Assembly (NCBI RefSeq): GCF_000760735.1
Contig: NZ_JMEX01000009.1
Span: 52,412 to 116,411, forward strand
Length of the DNA: 64,000 nt
From: Rhodococcoides fascians A44A
Lineage (GTDB): Bacteria; Actinomycetota; Actinomycetes; Mycobacteriales; Mycobacteriaceae
Direction: 5' to 3'
The notes under the pieces are model-generated. The model made no database searches, had not been told where the DNA came from, and saw only the letters and a program-made list of their open reading frames with translations. Each line of letters opens with the position of its first letter. The stretch's first letter is position 1. The position numbers and the translations under genes were made by a program. Positions 33,397 through 41,816 of the stretch are shown here, one piece after another.

Positions 33397-34242
33397 TCAG
33401 CTCGCCAAGGCGGACTCATGGTGTGATCGGGTGTAGAAGAACGTCCGCTTTCCCGGCGAGGGAGTGTTGCCGGTGCGTGCTGCTACTCCGTCGCGGACTC
33501 GCGCGACAGCGCGGCTCAAGCGCTGTCGAAGGGCTGCCGGTGAGCAGTTCTCCTCGACGGCGAGCGATGCGAGATCGGCACCTTCGGTGACGAGATATGC
33601 ACGGATCAGAAGTGAGTGCTCGTCGGCAGTGATGGTCTTGGACTGCACTGCCCATGCAAGAACCGAATGCAATTCCCGTGCCGATACCTCCCCCGGATTG
33701 CTGGTCGTGCGGTCATCGGATCCGTCGGCAACCCGGTGGAGCTGGTCGGGTTCGGCCGGCGTTTCCACCGCAGATTCGCAGGTCTTGGTGATCAGACCCA
33801 GCGTCCGAAGCGAGAGTGCCCCGGCAATCCCAGTGCCGCCGGGACGGTGCGAAGCGATCACCTCGTAGAACGCGGCGATGGTACGCGAGGCACGTTCTTC
33901 GCGGCTGTGATCGGTTCCGTCCAGCCGCGCGTAGCGATGGATTCGGACCAGCTTGGGGAGCATCAACCGGACCAAAACTGTGCCGGCGAGGGCGCTGCCT
34001 GCACTGTGCTCGGTGAGCAGAAGGGACAGGGTGGCGTCACTGTCCTGAGCGGCAAGCTCAGCGATGTCGGCCACGGAGCGAGCGGACGACCATGCGGGGT
34101 GTCGATCGGCCCACGTGCGGACTTCGCGGCCTGCGAGAGCGTCGACACAGAGATTGGTCCACTCGGCGTTGATCGTCGTAAACAGCGATGTGCTGTATCC
34201 GAGTGGGGTGGAGGAATGCGAGGAAGGCTGCGGCGAGGTCAC
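33397..34242 (-). CDS. Sigma-factor-like/HTH regulator at the head of the transfer region
   Basis: A 281-residue protein with a helix-rich N-terminal part (VLVRLMLPKLVRIHRYARLD, then ASRTIAAFYEVIASH) reminiscent of sigma region 2-like proteins of actinobacterial mobile elements. Its C-terminal HTH (about residues 205-255), LAVEENCSPAALRQRLSRAV, resembles sigma region 4. It is divergent from the first transfer operon. Both transfer operons start with the same TGTCACA-N16-GATCTACC element, so this protein is the natural candidate to recognise it. The assignment as a true sigma factor is tentative. Confidence 0.55.
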   Translation of the reverse strand: MTSPQPSSHSSTPLGYSTSLFTTINAEWTNLCVDALAGREVRTWADRHPAWSSARSVADIAELAAQDSDATLSLLLTEHSAGSALAGTVLVRLMLPKLVRIHRYARLDGTDHSREERASRTIAAFYEVIASHRPGGTGIAGALSLRTLGLITKTCESAVETPAEPDQLHRVADGSDDRTTSNPGEVSARELHSVLAWAVQSKTITADEHSLLIRAYLVTEGADLASLAVEENCSPAALRQRLSRAVARVRDGVAARTGNTPSPGKRTFFYTRSHHESALAS

Positions 34243-34498
34243 TGGGGCGCTCCTGATAGAGGCAACTGAAGTTCGATCGCCTCTGACACAAACAGCGCCT
34301 TATATCCGCTGAGCTGCGGATTCTTACTCGAAAAGGCGGAGCTGTTATACCCGCCGGGTCCGGCGGAACCAGAAAACGGCAGCGCCCCGCGTTCGACATA
34401 GACCGCTGTGACCTGCGGTTACACGGCGACGGTGATAACAGCCCGACGAATCGCAGCGGGGCGGTGAAAAAAAGTTCGAGAAATTTCCGGTCGCCTCT

Positions 34499-34536
34499 GT
34501 CACAGACCCGCCCGCGAAGGGATCTACCTGTTCTCA
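34499..34536 (+). promoter_or_regulatory. Promoter-like element of the first transfer operon
   Basis: TGTCACA (34499-34505), 16 bases, then GATCTACCTGTTCTC (34522-34536), ending 40 bases before the first gene. The same two blocks at the same spacing stand before the second transfer operon at 44601. The TGTCACA block resembles -35 boxes of some ECF sigma groups. A related sequence, CGCCTCTGACACAAAC, occurs near 34277, on the plus strand just upstream of the sigma-like gene. The rest of 34243-34576 holds no gene. Confidence 0.6.
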
Positions 34537-34576
34537 GAAGCCCGTACACGGCGGGCTACCGACAGGAGGACCCCGG

Positions 34577-34858
34577 ATGGACGACCACGATCCGTCGGCC
34601 GCATTGCTCTCGGACACCGCTCGCGTGCACTCGGTGTCCGAAGAGATCCGCGGCCTCGCGGCGCAACTCGGCGACAATCCGCTCAGCGCAGAGATCGCCA
34701 GCCGCGTCCGCGAGGTCGTGCTCGGTGAGCCGGCCGAGCAGGCGCGGGCAGCGCTCGAACGGATGATGGCGACCCGGGGTCGAGGCGCTCTGCGATTGGT
34801 CGACGAGGGCTTCGTACCCGCCACGGTCGAGCCGTCTCGGCACGAGGAGATCTCATGA
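34577..34858 (+). CDS. Small hypothetical protein, first gene of transfer operon
   Basis: A 93-residue soluble, acidic-to-neutral helical protein (EIASRVREVVLGEPAEQARA, then ALERMMATRGRGAL). GGAGG lies about ten bases before its ATG, and its end overlaps the TcpC-like gene by ATGA. I do not recognise a family. Position and coupling suggest a cytoplasmic accessory of the secretion machine or a regulator of the operon. Confidence 0.7.
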   Translation: MDDHDPSAALLSDTARVHSVSEEIRGLAAQLGDNPLSAEIASRVREVVLGEPAEQARAALERMMATRGRGALRLVDEGFVPATVEPSRHEEIS

Positions 34859-35964
34859 AGATCCATCTCCGTAAGAAGGGCTCGAACAAGCCGACAGAAG
34901 CTGCGCCGGCCACCGAGCTTCATCAGTGGGCCGGCAAGCAAGCGGTCGCGACCAAGGCGATGAAGTGGGGTCTGTTCGCGGCGATCGGCTCCGGAGTGGT
35001 GGCACTGGTTCTCGTCTTGGCCGGCGTCGGGTCCACGACGCCGATCCAGAGCAAGGCAAACCCTCAGACGGTCATCGACACAGCCCGCGAAGCAGCAGCG
35101 ACCGACCTCGCGCAGGACTTCGTGTTGACGTGGTTGCAATCCAAGCGAGGAGACGAGAAAGCCCTCGCGCGCTTCGTCCGCACCGACGGCATGTCGCTTC
35201 CGGCTCAGGCGAGCTATACCGCGTCCGAACCTCGAATCGCGAGCGTGAAAGCAATCGACCCGCCGGCGCGAAATCAGGGTCCCACAGGATCGACATCGCA
35301 AGGAGGACCGCTACAGGCGGCCGGCCAGAACTACGCGATCGTTGTGTCGGTCTCGGTGGTTCCGATCGGGGCAGACCCGGCGACGAAGCCGGAACGTCGA
35401 TACTTCTCGGTCCCTGTCGTGTTCGTGGGAGACGACGCGCGGGCTGCAGCAGTCCCTGCTGCTGTGGCGGCCCCGGCAACCGGCGGTGACCTCACACTCG
35501 GCTACCGATTCCGAGTCGGCCTCGATCACTCGCTCACCCAGTCGATCAGCCAGTTCCTCTCGGCAATGGTTGCCGGTGCCGGAGAAATTTCTCGCTACAC
35601 CTCACCCGGCACACCGATCCGTGCCGTCACCCCCGCGCCGTACACCAGTGTCCAGATCACCGACCTCGTCTCGGACACCGACTTCTCGGCGGGTGCGTCC
35701 GGATCCCCGGCAGATGGTGCGACGGTACGGGTGCTCGCCACCGCGACCGTCACAGCCACGGACCGAGCGCAGACCTCGACCGTGCAATACCCGCTGACAG
35801 CGATCGCCCGGGGTGGCCGGTGGGAAGTATCCGCGCTCGACCCGATGCCGTTGCTCGCGAACTCGACCGGACTCAGCGCAGCAACCCCAACCATTGCGGT
35901 GCCGACCTCGACTGGTGCCAGCACTACCTCCTCCGTTCCCGCAGCGCCCGTTCAACCGAACTGA
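34855..35964 (+). CDS. TcpC/VirB8-like conjugation protein
   Basis: A 369-residue bitopic membrane protein: a basic cytoplasmic tail, one transmembrane helix at about residues 37-60 (KWGLFAAIGSGVVALVLVLA), then a large external domain with two NTF2-like halves (about 75-200 and 215-325) and a Thr/Ser/Pro-rich tail. This matches the TcpC/VirB8-like subunits of Gram-positive conjugation systems, which form the periplasmic or wall-side ring of the channel. Gene order before a VirB4-like ATPase supports this. Sequence similarity alone is modest. Confidence 0.72.
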   Translation: MKIHLRKKGSNKPTEAAPATELHQWAGKQAVATKAMKWGLFAAIGSGVVALVLVLAGVGSTTPIQSKANPQTVIDTAREAAATDLAQDFVLTWLQSKRGDEKALARFVRTDGMSLPAQASYTASEPRIASVKAIDPPARNQGPTGSTSQGGPLQAAGQNYAIVVSVSVVPIGADPATKPERRYFSVPVVFVGDDARAAAVPAAVAAPATGGDLTLGYRFRVGLDHSLTQSISQFLSAMVAGAGEISRYTSPGTPIRAVTPAPYTSVQITDLVSDTDFSAGASGSPADGATVRVLATATVTATDRAQTSTVQYPLTAIARGGRWEVSALDPMPLLANSTGLSAATPTIAVPTSTGASTTSSVPAAPVQPN

Positions 35965-35997
35965 CGCTCTGCTCCCCCTATCCGAAAGGTACGAACA

Positions 35998-36330
35998 ATG
36001 ACCATTACCTCGATCCTGGCCGATCCGTCGTCGACCGTCGTCGCCGAAGGAATCATCGAATGGGCCAACAACAAAGGTGCGGAGGTGCAGGGCCTCATCC
36101 GCACTCTCGTGGGCGTCGGCGTCGCCGGGTTCATCGCCGCGATTGCTTTCAAAAGTCACTTCGCCATTGCCAAAACACTGGTGGCGATCGTGGTCGGCGG
36201 GGCACTGATCTGGGTGATGTGGAACATCACCGCCGTCAAAGACAGTGTCGGCGACGAGCTTCCCGGCTCCGCCTCGCCACAAAGCAGCGAGGTCGTCGTG
36301 GTGCCCGATCCGATCGCGGCGTTCATCTGA
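35998..36330 (+). CDS. Small two-helix membrane protein of the transfer system
   Basis: A 110-residue protein with two hydrophobic segments at about residues 33-54 (LIRTLVGVGVAGFIAAIAF) and 58-78 (AKTLVAIVVGGALIWVMW). That layout is shared with VirB2-like pilin precursors and TcpD-like proteins. There is no signal-peptide cleavage site that I can see. It lies 33 bases after the TcpC-like gene. A pilin or core membrane subunit is the likely role. Confidence 0.65.
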   Translation: MTITSILADPSSTVVAEGIIEWANNKGAEVQGLIRTLVGVGVAGFIAAIAFKSHFAIAKTLVAIVVGGALIWVMWNITAVKDSVGDELPGSASPQSSEVVVVPDPIAAFI

Positions 36331-36391
36331 CACTGCTCGGCCAACTCACGAACACCTCGATTCAACGACCCCCGCAGGAGTGTGACCGACC

Positions 36392-37123
36392 ATGACCGAA
36401 CAGCAGGCCTCCTCGCGGAGCGTGGTCAAGATGTTCACCAAAGCGCGCAATTTTCCGCAGCTGATCGGCAAAGCGCCAGACGGCCGAAAGATCCCCGGTG
36501 GCCCCTACACCCTGACCCAGTTCGTCGGCGCGGGTATTGCAGGCGGACTGCTGTGGCTGACCCAGTCGCTGTGGGCGCAGGGCAGTGTCATCACCAACGG
36601 TGTCATCTTCCTCGGTGTCACCGGCGGCACCCTGTGGGCGTTGGGGAGGCTGCCGCAGGGAGCACGGAATCCGATCTCAGTAGTCCGGGGTGTCGGGCGC
36701 GCGGCTACCGGGGCGATGTCACCGTCGAGGATCAATGGCGAGCCGATCCGGATCAAACGCCCTCACGCGGTACTGGGGTCGGTGATCATCCTCGACACCC
36801 CGCCAAGCCACGACGCTGCTATCAGTGAACCAGCAGTCATCAGAGCATCCAGCGATCGAGTAGAGAACGCCGCGGCACCGGTGGAGCTCGACGACAACGC
36901 AGCGCCGGCCGCACCAGCATTCAGACCTCTGACCCAACCGCGGCCGGAGCGAAAGATCGCACCAGCGCCAGCCCGGCCGCGATCGGACGGCGAACGCCAG
37001 CGCTCGCAGAGTCCAGCCCTGGCCGAAGCGTTCGGCGTCGCCAACCTGGCACCGGCGAGCAGCGTTCAGCAGCTGCTTGCCATGGCTGCAGCGGCCCCCA
37101 CCCCGACCCGAGAGAAGGCGTAA
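36392..37123 (+). CDS. TcpE/VirB3-like membrane protein with long cytoplasmic tail
   Basis: A 243-residue protein. An N-terminal soluble stretch is followed by two close transmembrane helices (about residues 44-64 and 66-86; VGAGIAGGLLWLTQSLWAQG is the first). A long Pro/Ala/Arg-rich tail then extends to the end. TcpE/PrgI and VirB3 proteins have this twin-helix core and are encoded just before the VirB4 ATPase, as here; the stop overlaps the ATPase start by one base. The tail is unusual in length. Confidence 0.65.
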   Translation: MTEQQASSRSVVKMFTKARNFPQLIGKAPDGRKIPGGPYTLTQFVGAGIAGGLLWLTQSLWAQGSVITNGVIFLGVTGGTLWALGRLPQGARNPISVVRGVGRAATGAMSPSRINGEPIRIKRPHAVLGSVIILDTPPSHDAAISEPAVIRASSDRVENAAAPVELDDNAAPAAPAFRPLTQPRPERKIAPAPARPRSDGERQRSQSPALAEAFGVANLAPASSVQQLLAMAAAAPTPTREKA

Positions 37124-39648
37124 TGCAACAACCGAACCGGCTCGTCACCTCGAACTTGCGCTGGACCCGCTCCGGAGTCGTCTGGGCGGACTACGTCCTG
37201 ACCGGAATCCCGTACGGGTACCGGCCGATCGAAGACCGACAGACCGCGCGGGCGATGCACAAGATGTTGCTGCGCGCTCTTCCTGGCGAATCTCTCCTGC
37301 TCAGTGTCGCGGTCAGTCTGGACCCAATGACCATCGTCGAGCGCATGGAACGGGGTGTCGATCTCGATCTCCATCCCGCGTGGGCAGACGAATGCGACGC
37401 CACGATCGACCGCCTGGAGGAGATCCGACCCGGCCAGCGAATCTACTGGCTGTCCATCCCCCTGGCCAACCACGGCTTCGGTGACACCGTCAAGGCCGCA
37501 ACGTCCGCCGCATGGTCCTCGGTGGCCGATCTGCTGGGGATGCCGCCCTCGTCGATTCCCGTCGAGGAGAGAGAACGCCGCGCAGCTCAGGCCGCGCAGA
37601 TCGCCGCGGCCATCCCTGCCTTCTACGATGCGACCCCCGCAACCCCCTCCCAGATGGTGTGGCTGCACCAACATGCTCTGCAGCGCGGCCTCGGCCTCGA
37701 TACCGACATGCCCACCGCTCTAGATCATCCGGCAGGCACTGCTCGAGGATCCTTCACTGCCGCGCGGCTCGACGAAGGGGCTCAAAGCGATCGCCCCGAA
37801 TCGGGCTGGCGGGCCAAGGCGCCGACCTTGTCGCGTGTGCTCAAAGTCGACCAGCCGTGGGAGGTAACGCCACCGCCGGCCAGCTATCAGTGCTTCCTGG
37901 TGCTCGCCGCCACTCCTTCGGGCGGCACGCTGTTTCCAGGCTCGGAGTACCTGACCCTCGCGGACAACCTGGGCGGCGTCGATGTCGACTGGGCAATTCG
38001 GTTCAAGAACTCCGCTGCATCGGAGGTTCTGAAGAAGAACCGCCGCGCCTTGGTGCAGATGAACGATCAATACACCCAGCGAGAAGACGAATTGAGCACC
38101 GGCAGCGTCCTCGACGACGCTGCCGTCGCCCTCGCGGAATACAACGCGCTTCTGGAGGCGGACGCAATGGAGATGGAAGTGCAATCCACCACCGTCTTCT
38201 GTGTCGCCGCCGCGGACGAAGAGACGGCCATCGCATATCAGCGCGAGCTGGCGAAGGAGTTCGAGGGTTCGACCTACAGGTTGCAGTCACCGATCGGATT
38301 CCAGGAGGAGCTGTTCTGGGCAATGACACCCGGCGTGCCGACGCCGGCGATCTGCAACGAGTTCGCGCAGATCACCACATCCGAACATTTCGCCGCGTAC
38401 GTACCGGTCACCCGCAACGATCTCGGCGACGGAGACGGCCCGCTGATCGCACTCAACATTTCCTCGGCCCGCACTGGCGTCGTGCACCACGACATCGCCA
38501 AGAAAGCGTCACGTGACGTTTCGGGTTCGGTGGGAGTGTGTGGCAACTTGGGATCAGGCAAGTCCGGCTACTTGAAAACAACCGGTAACCAGGTCGTCGA
38601 CCGCGGCGGCCAAGTCATCGTGGTCGACCGGACCCCTCTGGGCGAATACGCACTGTGGGCCGAAGCGATCACCGACGCGGTGGTCGTCGATACCGCAGCA
38701 CCGGACGTCACGATGGACCCTCTTCGGCTGTTCTCGCCCGCACGAGGAGGGGAAGTTGCGGTGTCTATTCTGTTGCCGCTGTTGCAACTTCAGCCCGACG
38801 ACCGTTTGGGGGTACTGCTGTCTCAAGTGCTCGAGCCGGAATACCGCGCTCGCTTCGGCAATTTCACTACCCCAGGCCTGGTTTCGCACCTCGAGAAGGA
38901 CTGCACCCTCGACGGAGCTGCCGAGCTTGCCGGAAAGTTGAAGGTCTACGCGACCAAATCCTATGCAGCAGCGCTGTTTCGGCCGGACCTAGAGCCGTTC
39001 AATCCACGCGCAGGAGCCATCGTCTTCCGCACTCACACACTGGAATTGCCCTCGGAGCGAGAAGTGGAGAACGAGCATCTGTTCAAGCAGATGTCGCTCC
39101 AGAAGCGGGTAGGGCGAATGATGTACACCCTCATCGCGCAGATCGCCCGCGGCATTTGCTTCGCGGACCCCAACACCCTCGCGGTCTTCCTGCTCGACGA
39201 ATGCCATCACCTGACGCGCTCGAGCGAAGGTGTCGAGATCATCATCGACTTCATTCGAGACGGCCGCAAACACGACGCCGCGGTGATGCTCGGATCGCAC
39301 GACCCCGAAGCAGACTTCGGCTCCGAGACGCTGCGAGGGCTCATCCCCACCCGGCTCGTGTTCCGGCAGACGGATCGACGACTAGCGCAAAAATCGTTGA
39401 AGTGGCTCGGCGTCGGGGAAGACGATCTCGGACTGCTCAAAGAGCTGATGGAGAACACATCGCCCGTCGAAGGCAAAGACGGATACGTCGCACCGCATCG
39501 CCGCGGAGAGGGCTACATGCGCGATCCCGCCGGCAACGTCGGCCGCATCAAGGTCTTACTTCCGGCATCGGAAGCGAGATACCAAGCGGCGAGTACGACT
39601 CCGAAAGAATCGACTACCGAGCGCGCTGCGGAGTTGGCGACATGGTGA
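37123..39648 (+). CDS. VirB4/TcpF-like conjugation ATPase
   Basis: An 841-residue cytoplasmic ATPase. Walker A is GNLGSGKSGYLK near residue 475, and Walker B is VFLLDECHHLT near residue 690. The helical HerA/FtsK-like core also has a late SHDPEADFG segment. The N-terminal 400 residues correspond to the VirB4 membrane-associated domain. VirB4 proteins energise assembly and transport through type IV channels. It is the most secure marker that this operon is a conjugative secretion system. The gene overlaps the next by seven bases. Confidence 0.88.
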   Translation: MQQPNRLVTSNLRWTRSGVVWADYVLTGIPYGYRPIEDRQTARAMHKMLLRALPGESLLLSVAVSLDPMTIVERMERGVDLDLHPAWADECDATIDRLEEIRPGQRIYWLSIPLANHGFGDTVKAATSAAWSSVADLLGMPPSSIPVEERERRAAQAAQIAAAIPAFYDATPATPSQMVWLHQHALQRGLGLDTDMPTALDHPAGTARGSFTAARLDEGAQSDRPESGWRAKAPTLSRVLKVDQPWEVTPPPASYQCFLVLAATPSGGTLFPGSEYLTLADNLGGVDVDWAIRFKNSAASEVLKKNRRALVQMNDQYTQREDELSTGSVLDDAAVALAEYNALLEADAMEMEVQSTTVFCVAAADEETAIAYQRELAKEFEGSTYRLQSPIGFQEELFWAMTPGVPTPAICNEFAQITTSEHFAAYVPVTRNDLGDGDGPLIALNISSARTGVVHHDIAKKASRDVSGSVGVCGNLGSGKSGYLKTTGNQVVDRGGQVIVVDRTPLGEYALWAEAITDAVVVDTAAPDVTMDPLRLFSPARGGEVAVSILLPLLQLQPDDRLGVLLSQVLEPEYRARFGNFTTPGLVSHLEKDCTLDGAAELAGKLKVYATKSYAAALFRPDLEPFNPRAGAIVFRTHTLELPSEREVENEHLFKQMSLQKRVGRMMYTLIAQIARGICFADPNTLAVFLLDECHHLTRSSEGVEIIIDFIRDGRKHDAAVMLGSHDPEADFGSETLRGLIPTRLVFRQTDRRLAQKSLKWLGVGEDDLGLLKELMENTSPVEGKDGYVAPHRRGEGYMRDPAGNVGRIKVLLPASEARYQAASTTPKESTTERAAELATW

Positions 39649-41816
39649 TGTCGAAACGAGTTGTGCGCCGGCCAGGTTCGATTGGCGGCGGCGTCAAGAT
39701 GGTTCTCGAGCTCGTGCTGTGGTCGTGGATCCCGCGGTCGTGGTGCAGTGTTCTCGCTCGCTTCCTCGGCCCTGTCTTCAAGTGGGTAGTGGCATCTCGA
39801 ATCCGCCGCGCGATCGTCACAGGTGTCGCTGTCTGGCACATGATCGGTCTGCTGGCGATCGCCCTGGCGTCACCGGCTCATGCCGACCCGGGTGAAACCC
39901 TGCCCACCAACAGCACATTCAGCTGGATGGAAGTCCGTGACTCTCACGGAATTCTGGTCTGGGACTACTTCATGTCCATCGACGAAGGCTCGGTCGGGCA
40001 CCCGATGTACACCGTGTTCTCCACCTTCATCATGCTCGAGTACGAGGTGTACCGCGGGGTGACCGGCTTCGCGATTTGGTTCGTCACCTACGCCTTGCGG
40101 TTCGAGTGGCTCGAATTGTTGACTGCGCCGTTCCGTTCGATCGGCGATGCCATGCAAACGGTCACCGATCAGTTCCAGCTCACGGGCCTTCTTCTCACCG
40201 CTGCTGCAGGCATCGGAGCGTGGTGGGTCATTCGCGGACGGTGGACGACGGGAGTGTACGAACTCCTGATGGCAGCAGCGATCGCCGCTGCGGCAGTGGG
40301 GATCCTGTCCAATCCAGTCGAACGGGTCGCAGGACAAGACGGCCTGATCATGCAGGCGCGCGACGCCGGCGTGCAGCTTGCGGCAGGCCTGGCCAACAAG
40401 GGAGACACGACGTCGAGTTCCGACGAACTCATCGACCAGATCTCGGAACAGATGGCCGACACGTTCATCAGGCAACCCACCCAACTGCTGAACTTCGGCC
40501 GAGTCATCGACGGCTCGCCCGACGGAGAACGTTGCACTCAAGCCTGGGACGCCGGCCACGAAAAAGCAGACGGCAACACACGAGACACCCTCAAAGACAA
40601 CATCAAAGGCTGCGGCGGCGAAGGCGCAAAACAGATGAAGGACTTCGCCGATCACCCCGGACCGGGACAGGTCGGGTCCGGGGTCGCGATGCTACTGGCC
40701 GGTGTCATCCTGCTCGGATTCGCCACAATTCTGGCGTTCACCCTCATCCTCGCGGTACTCACCGCCCTCGCATCGGCCGTCAAGGGAATTGTGGTGACCG
40801 TCGTTGGAATTCTGCCCGGATCCGGCCGCGGAGCATTGTGGAAAACCCTCGCCGCGGTGCTGATGTCGATGGTCATCGTTATCTTCGCGGTGGTGTTCCT
40901 CGTCGGATACATGATCGTGATCGGACAGTTGTTCAGAGGAGACGGCGACTCTCCGCTGATGATGAAATTCATCCTGACCGACATCGTTCTGATCGCGGGC
41001 ATCATTCTCTACCGCCGCGCAGTGAAAGGACTACGCAAAGCTTCCGACGCCCTCGCACGCAAGCTCGGAAGCAGACCAGGAGCCGCGCCCACCGCGATAT
41101 CGACCAAGACACCGACCAGCCCCCTCGCCCAAGCTGCCTACGCCGGACAAGTGGCCCGCCAGGCCTATCAAGGTGGAAAGGGACTGGCCAAGACAGCCAG
41201 CCATGCAACGGCCCGAACCGCCAAGGCGAGTAAAGCTCTCGTCGACGGGACGGCAGCCGCCAGCAGCGCAGCCACACTTGGAACTGCTGCCGTGGTCTAC
41301 TCGGCCGGGAAGATTGCAACCGCGGGCGTCAAGAAGGTCGTCGGTCGACGGAGCGACGCCAAAGCTACCCAGGCGGCCACCGACACCACCAATGCTTCCG
41401 AAACCCACCCCAGCCTTCGCAAACCGATCAACATCGACCTTCCCCCGACGCAGTCGGTCGTCGGCTCCGGTCACTCCCACACTCCGGTCTCCAGCCCCGT
41501 CGGAGACCGATCGGCGGTCCGCTCTCACGGCGACAAGACAACGAACGCACCCGGTATCAAGCGGCCGGTGGCCACCGCTCCCGCACTGTCGACTCCAGGA
41601 AACCGAGAAGTTCGGGCCAGCCGCGCCACGGTGACCGGCCCTGGAGGCGGACGATTCCGTGAGTACTCCACCGATGAGGGCTCGCCGCTTCTGCTTCCCG
41701 ACCGGTCCACGCGGCCGTCGAGTGCTCCGCGTCGTGCCCGACCGACCGTCCAACCAGGTGCCACCACGAATCCGACGGAAATCCTCCATCGAGCTGCGTC
41801 AGGCGCACGGCGATGA
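39642..41816 (+). CDS. VirB6/TcpH-like polytopic membrane protein
   Basis: A 724-residue protein with a cleavable-looking N-terminal segment ending SPAHADPGE, then several helices (about residues 125-150, 185-200, 345-370, 375-400, 410-435 and 445-465), and a long polar Ala/Thr/Pro-rich C-terminal half. A central membrane domain plus an extended hydrophilic tail is typical of VirB6/TcpH/TraL-like channel proteins. Two ATGs (39642 and 39648) overlap the ATPase stop. Open frame extends far upstream in the ATPase gene but is an overlapping shadow. Confidence 0.7.
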   Translation: MVMSKRVVRRPGSIGGGVKMVLELVLWSWIPRSWCSVLARFLGPVFKWVVASRIRRAIVTGVAVWHMIGLLAIALASPAHADPGETLPTNSTFSWMEVRDSHGILVWDYFMSIDEGSVGHPMYTVFSTFIMLEYEVYRGVTGFAIWFVTYALRFEWLELLTAPFRSIGDAMQTVTDQFQLTGLLLTAAAGIGAWWVIRGRWTTGVYELLMAAAIAAAAVGILSNPVERVAGQDGLIMQARDAGVQLAAGLANKGDTTSSSDELIDQISEQMADTFIRQPTQLLNFGRVIDGSPDGERCTQAWDAGHEKADGNTRDTLKDNIKGCGGEGAKQMKDFADHPGPGQVGSGVAMLLAGVILLGFATILAFTLILAVLTALASAVKGIVVTVVGILPGSGRGALWKTLAAVLMSMVIVIFAVVFLVGYMIVIGQLFRGDGDSPLMMKFILTDIVLIAGIILYRRAVKGLRKASDALARKLGSRPGAAPTAISTKTPTSPLAQAAYAGQVARQAYQGGKGLAKTASHATARTAKASKALVDGTAAASSAATLGTAAVVYSAGKIATAGVKKVVGRRSDAKATQAATDTTNASETHPSLRKPINIDLPPTQSVVGSGHSHTPVSSPVGDRSAVRSHGDKTTNAPGIKRPVATAPALSTPGNREVRASRATVTGPGGGRFREYSTDEGSPLLLPDRSTRPSSAPRRARPTVQPGATTNPTEILHRAASGARR

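Noticed and set aside
38655..39641. In-frame extension of about 330 codons upstream of the VirB6-like start
   Set aside because: It overlaps the Walker-motif half of the VirB4-like ATPase, is Arg/Ser/His-rich, and a proper start lies at 39642.
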